The position numbers and the translations under genes were made by a program. Of a stretch of 64,000 bases of DNA, positions 38,171-48,300 are shown piece by piece; the first letter of the stretch is position 1; every line of letters begins with the position of its first letter. The stretch lies in contig JAJFFU010000222.1 in the NCBI GenBank assembly GCA_021776465.1, positions 23,404 through 87,403 of the forward strand, written 5' to 3'. The notes below the pieces were generated by a model. It saw only the letters and a program-made list of their open reading frames with translations. It made no database searches and was not told the origin of the DNA. This DNA comes from Parvularculaceae bacterium (lineage in GTDB: Bacteria; Pseudomonadota; Alphaproteobacteria; Caulobacterales; Parvularculaceae).

Positions 38171-39832
38171 ATGGCTTATCGCAATCCTCATACTGTTTTG
38201 GCGACGCACGCTGTCGCCAATCAACCGCCGCCTTTTGAAGGCATAAACCTCTTTCAGTCTGATGCTGCCCTGAAAGCGGCCGTGTCCATCTGTGGCGGCG
38301 ACGCCTTTACGCAACGCCTGACAGATTTTGGCGCCCGCGCTGGATCGGCCGAGGCGATCGAATGGAGCCGACAGGCGAATCGCTCCGCACCGCAGCTCGT
38401 CAATTTTGACCGCTATGGCCACCGCATCGACGAAGTCGAATTTCACCCCGCATACCATAACCTCATGGACCTCGGCCTTTCAGCCGGGATCGCTGGCGGC
38501 GCATGGACCGAAAAGTCCGGCGGGCACGTCCTTCATTCCGCGCTGATGTATATGTTGGGACAAACCGACGGCGGCGTGTGTTGTCCGATGTCAATGACCT
38601 ATGCAGTTGTCCCGGCGCTCCGCCACGCGCCCGGCGTTGCCGCCGAATGGGAACCCCGTGTGACGGCACCCGCCTATGACCAACGGTTTATTCCGCCTGC
38701 GGAGAAAAAGGCCGCGACCATGGGCATGGCGATGACCGAAAAACAGGGCGGCTCGGATATACGCGCCAATGAAACCCGCGCCCATTCTCTGGGCGGCGAC
38801 GAATACGAGCTCGTCGGTCACAAATGGTTTTGTTCAGCGCCCATGTGCGACGCCTTTTTGACCCTCGCGCGCACTGACGCCGGCATCACCTGCTTCCTCG
38901 TCCCGCGCTGGCGCCCTGACGGAACGCGAAACGCATTTCATATCATGCGCCTGAAAGACAAGATGGGCGATCGATCAAACGCATCGTCAGAGATCGAGTA
39001 TCACAACGCCTGGGCGCGCCGCGTCGGCGAGGAAGGCCGCGGTGTTAAAACGATTATTGAAATGGTGATGCATACGCGCCTTGATTGCGTCGTCGGTTCG
39101 GCCGGCGGCATGCGCGCCGCCCTCGCCCAGGCGCTTTGGCACACAACGCACCGCACGGCGTTTCAGAAAAAACTGATCGATCAGCCAGCCATGACAGCCG
39201 TGCTTGCTGATCTCGCGATTGAAACATGGGCGGCGACGGCGCTTGCGTTCCGACTGGCGCAAGCCTTCGATCAGCGCGCCTCCAACGAAGATGAGGCCGC
39301 CTTTGCAAGGCTCGCAACGCCGATTGCGAAATACTGGGTTTGCAAACGACAACCCGGCGCCGTTTACGAAGCGCTCGAATGTCTGGGCGGCGCGGGCTTC
39401 GTCGAGGAAAGCGGCATGCCGCGCCTTTACCGAACAGCGCCGCTCAATGCGATCTGGGAAGGCTCCGGCAATGTCATAGCGCTGGACATATTGCGCGCCG
39501 TGGCGCGCGAACCGCAATCGCTCGACGCTGTGATGCGCGAGATCAACCGTGCGGCCGGTGGACATCAGGCATTCGCCGCCCATGTTTCCCGACTGGACAA
39601 ATGGCGCATAGCTGGCGCGCTGAACGAAGCCACCGCGCGCGCATTCGCCGAGGAAATGGCGTTGGCGTTGCAGGCGGCAACACTCGCCCAAAATGCGCCG
39701 ACTGAAATTTTCGAAGGGTTCTGTGCGGCGCGGCTCGATCCTGAAAACCGCTCACTCGCCTATGGCGCGATCAACGGCGCGATCAAACAACGCGAGATTG
39801 TAAATCTCGCACAACTTGTTGAATTTCAATAG
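38171..39832 (+). CDS. acyl-CoA dehydrogenase, AidB-like
   Basis: MAMTEKQGGSDIRANETRA, GHKWFCSAPMCDAFLTLAR, CLGGAGFVEESGMPRLYRTAPLNAIWEGSGNVIALDILRA. Confidence 0.9.
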   Translation: MAYRNPHTVLATHAVANQPPPFEGINLFQSDAALKAAVSICGGDAFTQRLTDFGARAGSAEAIEWSRQANRSAPQLVNFDRYGHRIDEVEFHPAYHNLMDLGLSAGIAGGAWTEKSGGHVLHSALMYMLGQTDGGVCCPMSMTYAVVPALRHAPGVAAEWEPRVTAPAYDQRFIPPAEKKAATMGMAMTEKQGGSDIRANETRAHSLGGDEYELVGHKWFCSAPMCDAFLTLARTDAGITCFLVPRWRPDGTRNAFHIMRLKDKMGDRSNASSEIEYHNAWARRVGEEGRGVKTIIEMVMHTRLDCVVGSAGGMRAALAQALWHTTHRTAFQKKLIDQPAMTAVLADLAIETWAATALAFRLAQAFDQRASNEDEAAFARLATPIAKYWVCKRQPGAVYEALECLGGAGFVEESGMPRLYRTAPLNAIWEGSGNVIALDILRAVAREPQSLDAVMREINRAAGGHQAFAAHVSRLDKWRIAGALNEATARAFAEEMALALQAATLAQNAPTEIFEGFCAARLDPENRSLAYGAINGAIKQREIVNLAQLVEFQ

Positions 39833-39865
39833 TGTCCGTTCACGGATCAACAGCCCAATAGAAAA

Positions 39866-39899
39866 ACCGCCCGCTTGTTGGGGGCAACAAGCGGGCGGT
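39866..39899 (-). terminator. intrinsic terminator (likely bidirectional)
   Basis: ACCGCCCGCTTGTT-GGGGGC-AACAAGCGGGCGGT with T-run on the minus-strand side; between convergent aidB-like and rpsI. Confidence 0.85.
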
Positions 39900-40064
39900 C
39901 TTTAACAACTTGAAAACACTGCAGAGTTCAAACTTGGTTCATCTCTGTCGGTAACACAAATTACCAATCGGAAACATTTGAAACCGAAAGGGTGATTCGC
40001 CTTGACACAAGAAAAAGTTTTCCAAAATACGCGCGACAAATCGTCAATAATTTCGATGGCAAAA

Positions 40065-40556
40065 TTAGCGTTTCGAGAACTGGAACGAACGCCGTGCTTT
40101 CTTGCGACCGTACTTCTTCCGTTCCACAACGCGGCTGTCACGGGTGAGAAACCCACCCTGTTTCAGCACCGGCCGAAGCGTCGGCTCAAAATATGTCAGC
40201 GCGCGCGAAATGCCGTGACGAACCGCGCCAGCCTGACCCGACGGCCCGGATCCTTTGACAGTGCAGATCACATCATACTGATCGTTGCGTTCCGCGGCGG
40301 CGAGCGGCTGCTTGATAATCATCTGCAGGACCGGCCGGCCGAAATATTCGGAGTGGTCTTTCCCGTTGACGATGATCTTGCCTGCGCCAGGCTTGATCCA
40401 GACCCGCGCAACAGCGGTTTTCCGTTTGCCGGTTGCGTAAGCCCGGCCCTGAGCGTCGATTTTTGGCTCAGGAAGCGCATCCGGCTCGGCGGTCGCTTCG
40501 ACAACACCCGCTTCGACCGCGGCGTCCTTGAGATCTTCGAATGACGTTGAACTCAT
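40065..40556 (-). CDS. rpsI: 30S ribosomal protein S9
   Basis: [18 protein letters not shown]...[23 protein letters not shown]. Confidence 0.97.
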   Translation of the reverse strand: MSSTSFEDLKDAAVEAGVVEATAEPDALPEPKIDAQGRAYATGKRKTAVARVWIKPGAGKIIVNGKDHSEYFGRPVLQMIIKQPLAAAERNDQYDVICTVKGSGPSGQAGAVRHGISRALTYFEPTLRPVLKQGGFLTRDSRVVERKKYGRKKARRSFQFSKR

Positions 40557-40559
40557 GAT

Positions 40560-41027
40560 CTAGCGGTCCTTCTTGTTTTTAGGATTCATAGACGCGACGT
40601 CGAGCGTCACCGGGCTCTGCGCCTCGTGGGGGTGTTCGGCCCCGGCGTAGATTTTCAGTCCCGTCATCTGTTTGCGCGCAAGCGGCGAGTCCTTCGGCAT
40701 CATGCGCTCGACCGCCTTCATCAGCACGCGTTCCGGATGAGCGCCGCCGATGATTTTGTCCATCGTGCGCTCCTTGATCCCGCCCGGATATCCGGTGTGC
40801 CAGTAGATTTTCTTGTTGGCCATCTTGTTGCCGGTGAAGACAACTTTCTCGGCGTTCACAACAACCACATGGTCGCCCATATCCACATGGGGGGTGAATG
40901 TCGGTTTGTGCTTGCCGCGCAGCCGCGTCGCGATAATCGCGGCGAGCCGGCCAACAATGAGGCCTTCGGCGTCGATCAGGGTCCAGCCCTTATCGGCCTC
41001 CGCGGGTTTCATGGCGTAAGTTTTCAT
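40560..41027 (-). CDS. rplM: 50S ribosomal protein L13
   Basis: [69 protein letters not shown]. Confidence 0.97.
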   Translation of the reverse strand: MKTYAMKPAEADKGWTLIDAEGLIVGRLAAIIATRLRGKHKPTFTPHVDMGDHVVVVNAEKVVFTGNKMANKKIYWHTGYPGGIKERTMDKIIGGAHPERVLMKAVERMMPKDSPLARKQMTGLKIYAGAEHPHEAQSPVTLDVASMNPKNKKDR

Positions 41028-41293
41028 GTCTACCTGCTTCAATATCTGCCAAATTCGGCGTTTTCCGGGGCGGCCCCGGCGAATAAATGGACTTGCGCCA
41101 ATTGTCTCAGCGCGAGGGAAGCGGCCACTTACCCACGGGCTGCTTTCGCGTCAACATCTTCCAAGAAACTAATTGAAAACAGGGTGATATTTGTGTGGTA
41201 TTATTATACCGCCATACATACGGCGATGTTATAGATGACGTACCCAGCACAAAATTAGGGATTTCCGCCCGGTTTCGGGACGGTCAGTAAGGC

Positions 41294-41458
41294 TTATGCC
41301 TTCTCGTCTTCGCCGTCGCCTTTATTCCCGCTCTTAGGAGGGACGACGCGCGAGAAGGAATCTTCAAAAGCCTTTTCGGACTCATCGCATTCGAGGTCCT
41401 TCGCGGTCTCGATGAACCGCTGCTTTTGGCTTTTTGGCTTTTCCTTTGATTTGCTCAT
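41294..41458 (-). CDS. 54-aa small protein inside the IS element
   Basis: Read directly: MSKSKEKPKSQKQRFIETAKDLECDESEKAFEDSFSRVVPPKSGNKGDGEDEKA. Confidence 0.65.
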   Translation of the reverse strand: MSKSKEKPKSQKQRFIETAKDLECDESEKAFEDSFSRVVPPKSGNKGDGEDEKA

Positions 41459-41461
41459 CGA

Positions 41462-42199
41462 TTAATTCACTATGCGCCCCACGGCGTCTGGCAACGCTTC
41501 AACGCTTACAGCGGGCACGCCAAATGACGAAAGTTGACGTATTTGTTCGGTTTTCCATTCTTCTGCAGCGTCGAAAACGATACGTTGTAAAATCTTTTCG
41601 TCACGCTTTTGGAATAGATCAAGATTGCGGGCAATCGTCGCATTTATTGAAACTTGATGGCAGCGAACCGGATCAACGAACAATGTTCGACTATCTCGAA
41701 GCTTAAGTGCAATCTCGAATTTATACTCTTTCTCGCTGCTGCCTTTTACATATAACGGCGTTGATGAAACCAAATTTCGAAAACGATTAACAAGAATGGC
41801 CTTGGTTTTTTGTTGAATTTTCTCGTCAGTTTTATTCTTGAGGTCAACCAACAATGTTTCGGCCAATTTTTTAGAGACGTTTCCAACGGCAACTGCTGCC
41901 GCCTGAAGTTGTGCTTTATCAACAGGCGGCGATTCTATCCGGCCATCATAAAGCTTTAAACCGCGTTTTTCTAAAAATCGTGTCGCTTTATTCGTGTTAA
42001 CGTCAAGGCAACCACAGCTTGTCACTTCCTCAAATGCAGAACCGCTATCGGAAACAATCCATTGAGAACCATGTGGGCGGGCCGTCAATGACAGCACCGA
42101 CCCGGAAGGCATTTGAATCATCGTTTGAAAACGATGAAGTCGGTCCAGCTCCTCACAAACTGCCCACTCTTTTATGTCTGCACACAAACTATCAATCAT
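41462..42199 (-). CDS. passenger protein, DUF1828-like N-terminal region
   Basis: ORF overlapping the upstream gene by 4 nt; N-terminal pattern WIVSDSGSAFEEVTSCG...RFLEKRGLKLYDGRIE resembles DUF1828. Confidence 0.6.
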   Translation of the reverse strand: MIDSLCADIKEWAVCEELDRLHRFQTMIQMPSGSVLSLTARPHGSQWIVSDSGSAFEEVTSCGCLDVNTNKATRFLEKRGLKLYDGRIESPPVDKAQLQAAAVAVGNVSKKLAETLLVDLKNKTDEKIQQKTKAILVNRFRNLVSSTPLYVKGSSEKEYKFEIALKLRDSRTLFVDPVRCHQVSINATIARNLDLFQKRDEKILQRIVFDAAEEWKTEQIRQLSSFGVPAVSVEALPDAVGRIVN

Positions 42200-42702
42200 A
42201 GCAACCTATCCACTGGTGGCCAACCAGGAACATCTCCGCTTGTTGCAATGATATTATTATCATCACAAAACCATCGAAAACCTTGGTCTATATCGTCGAT
42301 TCTATCGGCAACATTAGACGCGCACAACAACGAATTTGGTAAAGATCGAGCGTTAGCAAAGTGTTTATTGCTTTCCCAAGAATGGTAGTGCAATGGGTCA
42401 ACCTTGCCAATTACGCATGCTGCGGGACAATTAAACCCGTTGAAATGCAGACCATCTATTTCTGAAGCAAAGTCTAGACGACTTATACATTCTCCTTCAA
42501 AAACCAGAAGGTGCCGGTATTCTTTCAGGCGCGTAAACGGGTAAGCTTGAGAATGTATATAGGCATCGCTTGTTTCACCGTTAGCCAAGATCGCCCGTTT
42601 CATTACCCTCATTTCTGATCGCGTGCCGATTTCCCAAAGCGGAGTACCGACGATGGTTTTTTCGGCTTCGAGAAACTTATCGACCCGTTCACGAATATCC
42701 AT
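42196..42702 (-). CDS. passenger hypothetical protein (168 aa)
   Basis: ORF between transposase and DUF1828-like gene, same strand, 4-nt overlap with downstream gene; no family recognised. Confidence 0.6.
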   Translation of the reverse strand: MDIRERVDKFLEAEKTIVGTPLWEIGTRSEMRVMKRAILANGETSDAYIHSQAYPFTRLKEYRHLLVFEGECISRLDFASEIDGLHFNGFNCPAACVIGKVDPLHYHSWESNKHFANARSLPNSLLCASNVADRIDDIDQGFRWFCDDNNIIATSGDVPGWPPVDRLL

Positions 42703-42718
42703 TCGTGACTCTTAGCAG

Positions 42719-43627
42719 TTAATTTATGATTCCGTGAGTCCTTCGATACGTCAGCCGCTTGCCGACGATGCCAGCAATAGCGGCTTCCGTCCGTTCCTCG
42801 TCTGAAACGCCACGCTTGGCCCGGTTGGAATAACGGAAATCAAATTCAGCGGCGTAGCGGTGAAGATGCTTTTCCGAGCAATGCTGATAGACGCCTTTCA
42901 TGCCGCGTTTGAAAATCGAATAGAAACCTTCAATCGTGTTCGTGTGGATTTCACCGCGACCCCATTGCTTTTTGGAGTGAACAACGTAGGCGTGCATGTA
43001 TTCTTCATCGAGCTTCTTGTAGACGCCCGCTTCGTCCGTAATGACGCGCGCTTCCTTGTCCAAGTTCTCGCGAAGAATCGGTAGAATTGTCGCTTTGTCC
43101 GCGCGATCAATTTGGAACGAACGCGCGGCGCCGGTATCGCGATCAACCAGCGTGAGAACAATGTACTTTTTCCAATATGTACCGCGCGCTACGCGAGGGC
43201 CGGTATAGGTCTCGTCAATCTCAACGATCCCGCCTCCGCCGCCCATCGGCGCAAGATTGCCAGAGCGCATGGCCTCGCGGATACGATGCGACAGGAACCA
43301 AGCCGATTTGACCGTAACGCCGAGTGTGCGGGCTAGCTGATGCGAGGAAATGCCCTTTTTGGATGAGCACATCAGGTAGATGGCTTGCAGCCATTTCGTC
43401 ATGGGAATGCGAGACGATTCCATGATGGTCCCGACCTTGACCGTAAACGGCTTACGGCAGGCGTAGCACTTGCGGACGCCCAAACGAGTCGATTTACCCT
43501 TTAACTCGCCAACCCGCTCTGTCTCGCCGCAATGTGGGCAGACGGGACCATTTGGCCAGACGTGAGCCTCAACCCATTTGTAGGCTTCGACTTCGTTATG
43601 AAAGTGCGGTTTTGAAAGGATCGACAT
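42719..43627 (-). CDS. IS1595-family (ISXO2-like) transposase
   Basis: VCPHCGETERVGELKGKSTRLGVRKCYACRKPFTVKVGTIMESSRIPMTKWLQAIYLM, EIDETYTGPRVARG, HTNTIEGFYSIFKRGMKGVYQHCSEKHLHRYAAEFDFRYSNR. Confidence 0.95.
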   Translation of the reverse strand: MSILSKPHFHNEVEAYKWVEAHVWPNGPVCPHCGETERVGELKGKSTRLGVRKCYACRKPFTVKVGTIMESSRIPMTKWLQAIYLMCSSKKGISSHQLARTLGVTVKSAWFLSHRIREAMRSGNLAPMGGGGGIVEIDETYTGPRVARGTYWKKYIVLTLVDRDTGAARSFQIDRADKATILPILRENLDKEARVITDEAGVYKKLDEEYMHAYVVHSKKQWGRGEIHTNTIEGFYSIFKRGMKGVYQHCSEKHLHRYAAEFDFRYSNRAKRGVSDEERTEAAIAGIVGKRLTYRRTHGIIN

Positions 43628-43870
43628 GACGTTTTCTCCGAATATGCCCATAATATAAGGCTTGCGGATGGGTACGTCAAGTATAACATCGCCATACATA
43701 CCCCCGCCCACACACTGAATATTCACCCCTTAAAAACCTCCGCGGATGGCCCTCAGGCGCGGCTGCGGATATAGAGGCTGCGAGCCGATCCCAACGCCGG
43801 ATAATCGAAATAACCCCGAGATTCCCGGGCCGGCCGGTCCCTTCCAAGCCCGAAATGGAGCGTTACAGCG

Positions 43871-45013
43871 ATGAACCGAGTTTTTGTTTTGGCGGCCAGC
43901 GCCGTTTTCCTTGCTGCGACGGCTTGCGGCGACCGCACCGATACACCCGGCGTCGCCACGGAAAGACAAGCGCCAGATCCGGTTGGCGTCATTGTCAGTG
44001 ACGCGCTTCCCGATTTATCCGCGGCGCCGACCGGCATAGATTTCTGGATCCACCCGAATGTCGCCTTCAATTCGCTGATCGTTGTCGCCTCGGCTGACGG
44101 TCTCGCCTCATACAATGTCGAGAATGGAAGCGAAGTCAGCCGTGTGCCGGGCGTATCTTTGAGCGGCGTCGCCGTCAGCTATATCGGTTTTGGCCCCCTC
44201 GCCGCTGGCGTCGTCGCCGCCTTTGATGAGACCGAAGGCGCATTCCAGTTTTATGGCGTCGATAATGTTTCGCGCCTGTTTCTTCCCCTTTCCGGCGGGC
44301 CAAGCATCCGCGGCGCCGTGCGCGGATTTTGTATGGGCCGCGCTGCGAACAGCGCCGACCCGACATTATTTGTCGTTCAGCGCGGCGAAATGAAGATTTT
44401 TAATGTTGCGCCAGCCATGGATGGCGATTCTGCGGGCATCGCCATCAACAGTGAAACCGGAACCCCGATCCCGGACACAGCGACAGCCTGCGCCGTTGAT
44501 ACGGCTGGCGTTGTCTATGTCCTCACAATTAGTGGCAAGGTTTATCGCGTCGACAACGACAGCGCCTTTGAGGCGCCGTTCGCACTCGCATTCACAGACA
44601 ATGCTGGCGATATTACGTTTCTCGGCTCGACGCCTGCCGACGGACACTCTTCCGCAAGCGGACAAATTGCTATTCTCGATGGCGAAACCGGTATCATCGA
44701 ATTGTTCGACGCAGCAGATGGACACGTCCTTGGCGCTGTGCGGATCGACGCGGGCGACGATATCGAAGCGGTGACGCGAGCGACCGCCATGGGCGCGTCA
44801 GCCGCCAACCTCGGCGGACTTTATCGTGACGGAGTGATAGCGCTTGGCACACCCGATGAGGCGCCGAGCGTCCGCCTTATTCCCACTAACGGCGTTGCGA
44901 ATGCGTTGAGCGTAACGTCGTTGCCGCCAGCGAACCCCCGTGGCGCGGCAGCCGCGCCTGAAGTCACCAACGACCTGATCATCAGCCCACCGACGCCATT
45001 CAACGAAGAATAA
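43871..45013 (+). CDS. lipoprotein, phytase-like/beta-propeller protein
   Basis: Lipobox LAATAC; repeated strand patterns (IAILDGETGIIELFDAADGHVLG) resembling phytase-like propellers. Confidence 0.55.
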   Translation: MNRVFVLAASAVFLAATACGDRTDTPGVATERQAPDPVGVIVSDALPDLSAAPTGIDFWIHPNVAFNSLIVVASADGLASYNVENGSEVSRVPGVSLSGVAVSYIGFGPLAAGVVAAFDETEGAFQFYGVDNVSRLFLPLSGGPSIRGAVRGFCMGRAANSADPTLFVVQRGEMKIFNVAPAMDGDSAGIAINSETGTPIPDTATACAVDTAGVVYVLTISGKVYRVDNDSAFEAPFALAFTDNAGDITFLGSTPADGHSSASGQIAILDGETGIIELFDAADGHVLGAVRIDAGDDIEAVTRATAMGASAANLGGLYRDGVIALGTPDEAPSVRLIPTNGVANALSVTSLPPANPRGAAAAPEVTNDLIISPPTPFNEE

Positions 45014-45023
45014 ATCGCACAGA

Positions 45024-46082
45024 CTAAACGCGCGTGATCTTTGCGCCGTGTGCCGCATATAACGCCGCTGCGAAAAGAACGAGCGCGCCGGCCTGGTGCA
45101 ACAGCCCGAGGCCGATCGGCGTCGCAGCGACAATCGTGATGATACCGAGGAAAATCTGTACGGCGACAACATGCAAGACGACAGACGCACGATCGCGAAG
45201 CGCAGTCTTGCGCACGGCAAACCAGAACCAGAGCGAACAAAGCGCGACAAGATAGGCGCCGATGCGGTGATTAAATTGCACCGCCGCGATCGTCTCAAAC
45301 AGATCGGCAAATGCCGGCGCGCCGGAAAAATACCCGTCCGGGAAAAATTTTCCATCCATCAACGGCCAGCTGCTAAAGGAATGGCCGGCGCGCAAGCCGG
45401 CGACAAAAGCGCCCAAAATAATCTGCGCATAAACCGCACCCGCCAGCGCCAGTGATGCGGGTAGAAAGCGACGGGGCCCTTGCGGTTTTTCGTCCGGCCA
45501 CAGATCAAGCGCGAGCCAGAACATGGCGCCAAATAGCATGACCGCCAGCCCGAGATGAGCGGCCAGTCGGTACTGACTGACGTCAACGCGGTCCGCCAAT
45601 CCCGACGACACCATCCACCAGCCGAGCGCACCTTGCAGACCGCCCAGGACAAATAATCCGCCGAGCTTTATCGCAAGCGCCCCGCGCGCTTTACCCGTCG
45701 CAATGAAAAATAAAAATGGTCCAAAGAACGCAACGCCGATCAGACGACCGAGAAAGCGATGGCCCCACTCCCACCAGTAGATTGACTTGAAGGCGCTAAG
45801 GCTCATGCCGGCGTTGACTTCTGTGTATTCCGGTATGGTTTTGTATTTCGCGAACTCTTCCAGCCACGCCGCATCGGACAGCGGCGGGATTGCGCCGGTG
45901 ACCGGCCGCCACTCCGTGATCGACAGGCCGGAATCGGTCAGCCGCGTGGCGCCGCCAACAATCACCATCAGCGCGAGAAGGCCGCACATGATAAACAGCC
46001 AGATCGCGATCTGCCGCGGCGCGGTTGTCTCCAATATTGGCGGCGGGGCCGATTTTTTAGTCGATGCCATGGCGCGGGTCAT
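45024..46082 (-). CDS. ctaA: heme A synthase (COX15/CtaA)
   Basis: VGGATRLTDSGLSITEWRPVTGAIPP, FKSIYWWEWGHRFLGRLIG, LGGLQGALGWWMVSSGL, VQFNHRIGAYL. Confidence 0.95.
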   Translation of the reverse strand: MTRAMASTKKSAPPPILETTAPRQIAIWLFIMCGLLALMVIVGGATRLTDSGLSITEWRPVTGAIPPLSDAAWLEEFAKYKTIPEYTEVNAGMSLSAFKSIYWWEWGHRFLGRLIGVAFFGPFLFFIATGKARGALAIKLGGLFVLGGLQGALGWWMVSSGLADRVDVSQYRLAAHLGLAVMLFGAMFWLALDLWPDEKPQGPRRFLPASLALAGAVYAQIILGAFVAGLRAGHSFSSWPLMDGKFFPDGYFSGAPAFADLFETIAAVQFNHRIGAYLVALCSLWFWFAVRKTALRDRASVVLHVVAVQIFLGIITIVAATPIGLGLLHQAGALVLFAAALYAAHGAKITRV

Positions 46083-46156
46083 AACCGATCCGGGAGCCCG
46101 GCGCTTGCGACCCCGCGTCGCGGCGATCGGTGCGGAATAAACGCTAGAACGGAACC

Positions 46157-46351
46157 ATGTCCCCGCGCCTTAAAAAACTGATTGCGCTTCTGGTCCTCTT
46201 GCCCGGACTCACGGTCTATTTCTTCGCCGCCGCAGCGCTTGGCGAGCGTGTGCCCGACATTCAGATCCTGAAAATATTCTATTACATCGCCGCGGGTTTG
46301 GCCTGGGCGTATCCCGTTCGTTTCCTGATCATGTGGGCGAATAAGGACTGA
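46157..46351 (+). CDS. DUF2842 domain-containing protein
   Basis: Small protein with two TM segments; FFAAAALGERVPDIQILKIFYYIAAGLAWAYPVRFLIMWA. Confidence 0.8.
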   Translation: MSPRLKKLIALLVLLPGLTVYFFAAAALGERVPDIQILKIFYYIAAGLAWAYPVRFLIMWANKD

Positions 46352-46456
46352 TCCCGGATTGGGACAGTTTCCGCCGTCTGGCGCGCGCCTTGCTAAACAA
46401 AACGTTAAGCGAGCACGCGAACAACGCCTTCGCCGCATAAATGCTGGAGACGCACG

Positions 46457-47026
46457 ATGTACAATCAGAGATCTGCAAGGGTCCGCCAAAAAGATCCCGC
46501 GCCGGTAACCATCAGGACCATCGGCGAAGACGCGTTTGACGGCGAAGTCTTTATTGCCATTGGTCACCGTCTCGTCGATCTCCTGAATGACGATCGCGGG
46601 TTCATTCCTGTGCGCCGCGACGACGGCGACATGATGATCCTGGCCAAGTCGCACATCGTTTCCATTATAGAACACGACGTCGCCGACAGTGATGCGGCAT
46701 CGGACGACCAAATAGACGCTGAAGCAGACGTAGATGCGGAAACGTCGGAAGGTTCGACTAACTCCGCAAATCCGGGCGGGCGCAAATTCGATCCTTATGC
46801 ACTGTTAAAGCTTGACCCGGCGGCCTCCACCGAAGAAGTCCGCGCCGCCTATAAGTCGCGTATTAAATTGATCCACCCGGATTCCGTTGCCGCGCTTGGT
46901 CTGGATGACGACCTTGCGGAAGCAGCGTTGCGCGCGACGCAAAAGCTGAACTACGCCTATCAGAAAATCATGCGTGAACGGAACGATATTGATCGCAGCG
47001 CTAAAAAAGAACGCGCCAGCGCTTAG
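46457..47026 (+). CDS. DnaJ-domain-containing protein
   Basis: C-terminal J-domain: DPYALLKLDPAASTEEVRAAYKSRIKLIHPD. Confidence 0.85.
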   Translation: MYNQRSARVRQKDPAPVTIRTIGEDAFDGEVFIAIGHRLVDLLNDDRGFIPVRRDDGDMMILAKSHIVSIIEHDVADSDAASDDQIDAEADVDAETSEGSTNSANPGGRKFDPYALLKLDPAASTEEVRAAYKSRIKLIHPDSVAALGLDDDLAEAALRATQKLNYAYQKIMRERNDIDRSAKKERASA

Positions 47027-47382
47027 TGCGCTCGACAGTTAAACTGGTTCCACTCCGGCTGCGCCGAGCAAAGCGGCAGCGCCTCTCCCCCGGGCGATCG
47101 CAACAGCAAGACGCCGCCAATCGCCATCGCTAAGGTTACGACAGCAATCAACAAGGTCATGTTCTGGTGTTCGCGGGACATAAGATCGCGGCGCTGCGCT
47201 TTGGCGGCGCTAGCGTTAAGTTTTATGTCGGCCGAGGCCGGTTCAACAAAGGACGGCGTAACCGTATCCGGTGCAACATAGTCGCGCTGCGTCGCGCTCA
47301 ACGATACACGTGTTCCATTATCTGTCGGCACGCCGTCTGGCAGTTCTGGTTCCCGGGTCACCATTAATCCCCTACGCGACAA
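47023..47382 (-). CDS. hypothetical small membrane protein
   Basis: ORF with one TM segment MTLLIAVVTLAMAIGGVLLL. Confidence 0.5.
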   Translation of the reverse strand: MSRRGLMVTREPELPDGVPTDNGTRVSLSATQRDYVAPDTVTPSFVEPASADIKLNASAAKAQRRDLMSREHQNMTLLIAVVTLAMAIGGVLLLRSPGGEALPLCSAQPEWNQFNCRAH

Positions 47383-47475
47383 GCTTCCGTAACGCCGTTC
47401 ATTATAGCCGAATGCGCCGCGGCTGGGCGCCCCGAACGGAATTTTCCCGCAACCTGTTGCAATTAATCAATAAAT

Positions 47476-47552
47476 TGGTCGGAGCGGCGAGATTCGAACT
47501 CACGACCCCTTCACCCCCAGTGAAGTGCGCTACCGGGCTGCGCTACGCTCCG
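47476..47552 (-). tRNA. tRNA-Pro (GGG anticodon)
   Basis: Reverse complement CGGAGCGTAGCGCAGCCCGGTAGCGCACTTCACTGGGGGTGAAGGGGTCGTGAGTTCGAATCTCGCCGCTCCGACCA; full cloverleaf. Confidence 0.95.
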
Positions 47553-47718
47553 ACCGGCCGTGACGCGCAGGATTTGCGGCGCCGCGGCGAAGGCAGCGGA
47601 CTATACCGGCATCGCCGCGCCCTTCAAGCGGCATGGTTGCAAAGACCTGCAAATTCAAGCCTTAAACATCGGCGCAATCGGTCCATATTAAGGAGACAGC
47701 GCGCATGGGAGGGGCCTC

Positions 47719-48300
47719 ATGAATTTTCTGTTTATTTTGTTTCTTGTCGCCGGCGCCGCCGCACTCGGCGGTACGGCGATTTACAATATCCTCGTACGCC
47801 GCCAGCAGCTGACCGATAATGGTTGGGCCGATATCGACGTCCAGCTCAAGCGGCGCGCCGATCTTATCCCGCCGCTGGTGAACACCGTCAAAGGCTACGC
47901 CACCCATGAGCGCCAGCTTTTCGAAGACATTACCGAACGGCGCAACGCCGCTATGGCCGCCGGCGACGATCCGGCGGCGCGCGGCGCAGCGGAAAGCGCC
48001 CTCTCGGCGCCCGTAACAAAACTGATTGCAGTCGCCGAGGCCTATCCGGATCTCAAGGCCAACGAGAATTTCCTGGAACTGCAACGCCAGCTTGCCGAGA
48101 CCGAAGACAAGATTGAAATGGCGCGGCGATTTTACAATGGCGCCGTGCGTGAGATAAATACTTTCGTTGCGAGTTTTCCGGTCAATCTCTTTTCCAGCGC
48201 CTTCGGGTTTTCACAGCGGAGCTATTTCGAAATCGAGAAGTCCGATCGTGTCGTGCCCGAGGTCAACGCCGATGACACCGCGCGGGAGACAACGCAATGA
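47719..48300 (+). CDS. lemA: LemA family protein
   Basis: GWADIDVQLKRRADLIPPLVNTVKGYATHER, NFLELQRQLAETEDKIEMARRFYNGAVREINTFVASFP. Confidence 0.95.
   Translation: MNFLFILFLVAGAAALGGTAIYNILVRRQQLTDNGWADIDVQLKRRADLIPPLVNTVKGYATHERQLFEDITERRNAAMAAGDDPAARGAAESALSAPVTKLIAVAEAYPDLKANENFLELQRQLAETEDKIEMARRFYNGAVREINTFVASFPVNLFSSAFGFSQRSYFEIEKSDRVVPEVNADDTARETTQ

Larger units (their letters stand above)
41222..43693 (-). mobile_element. complete IS1595-type insertion sequence with passenger genes
   Basis: 25-bp terminal IRs GGCGATGTTATA(GA/CT)TGACGTACCCA at 41222-41246 and 43669-43693 (2 mismatches), 8-bp TSD ATACATAC at 41214-41221 and 43694-43701, IS1595/ISXO2-like transposase inside. Confidence 0.92.
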
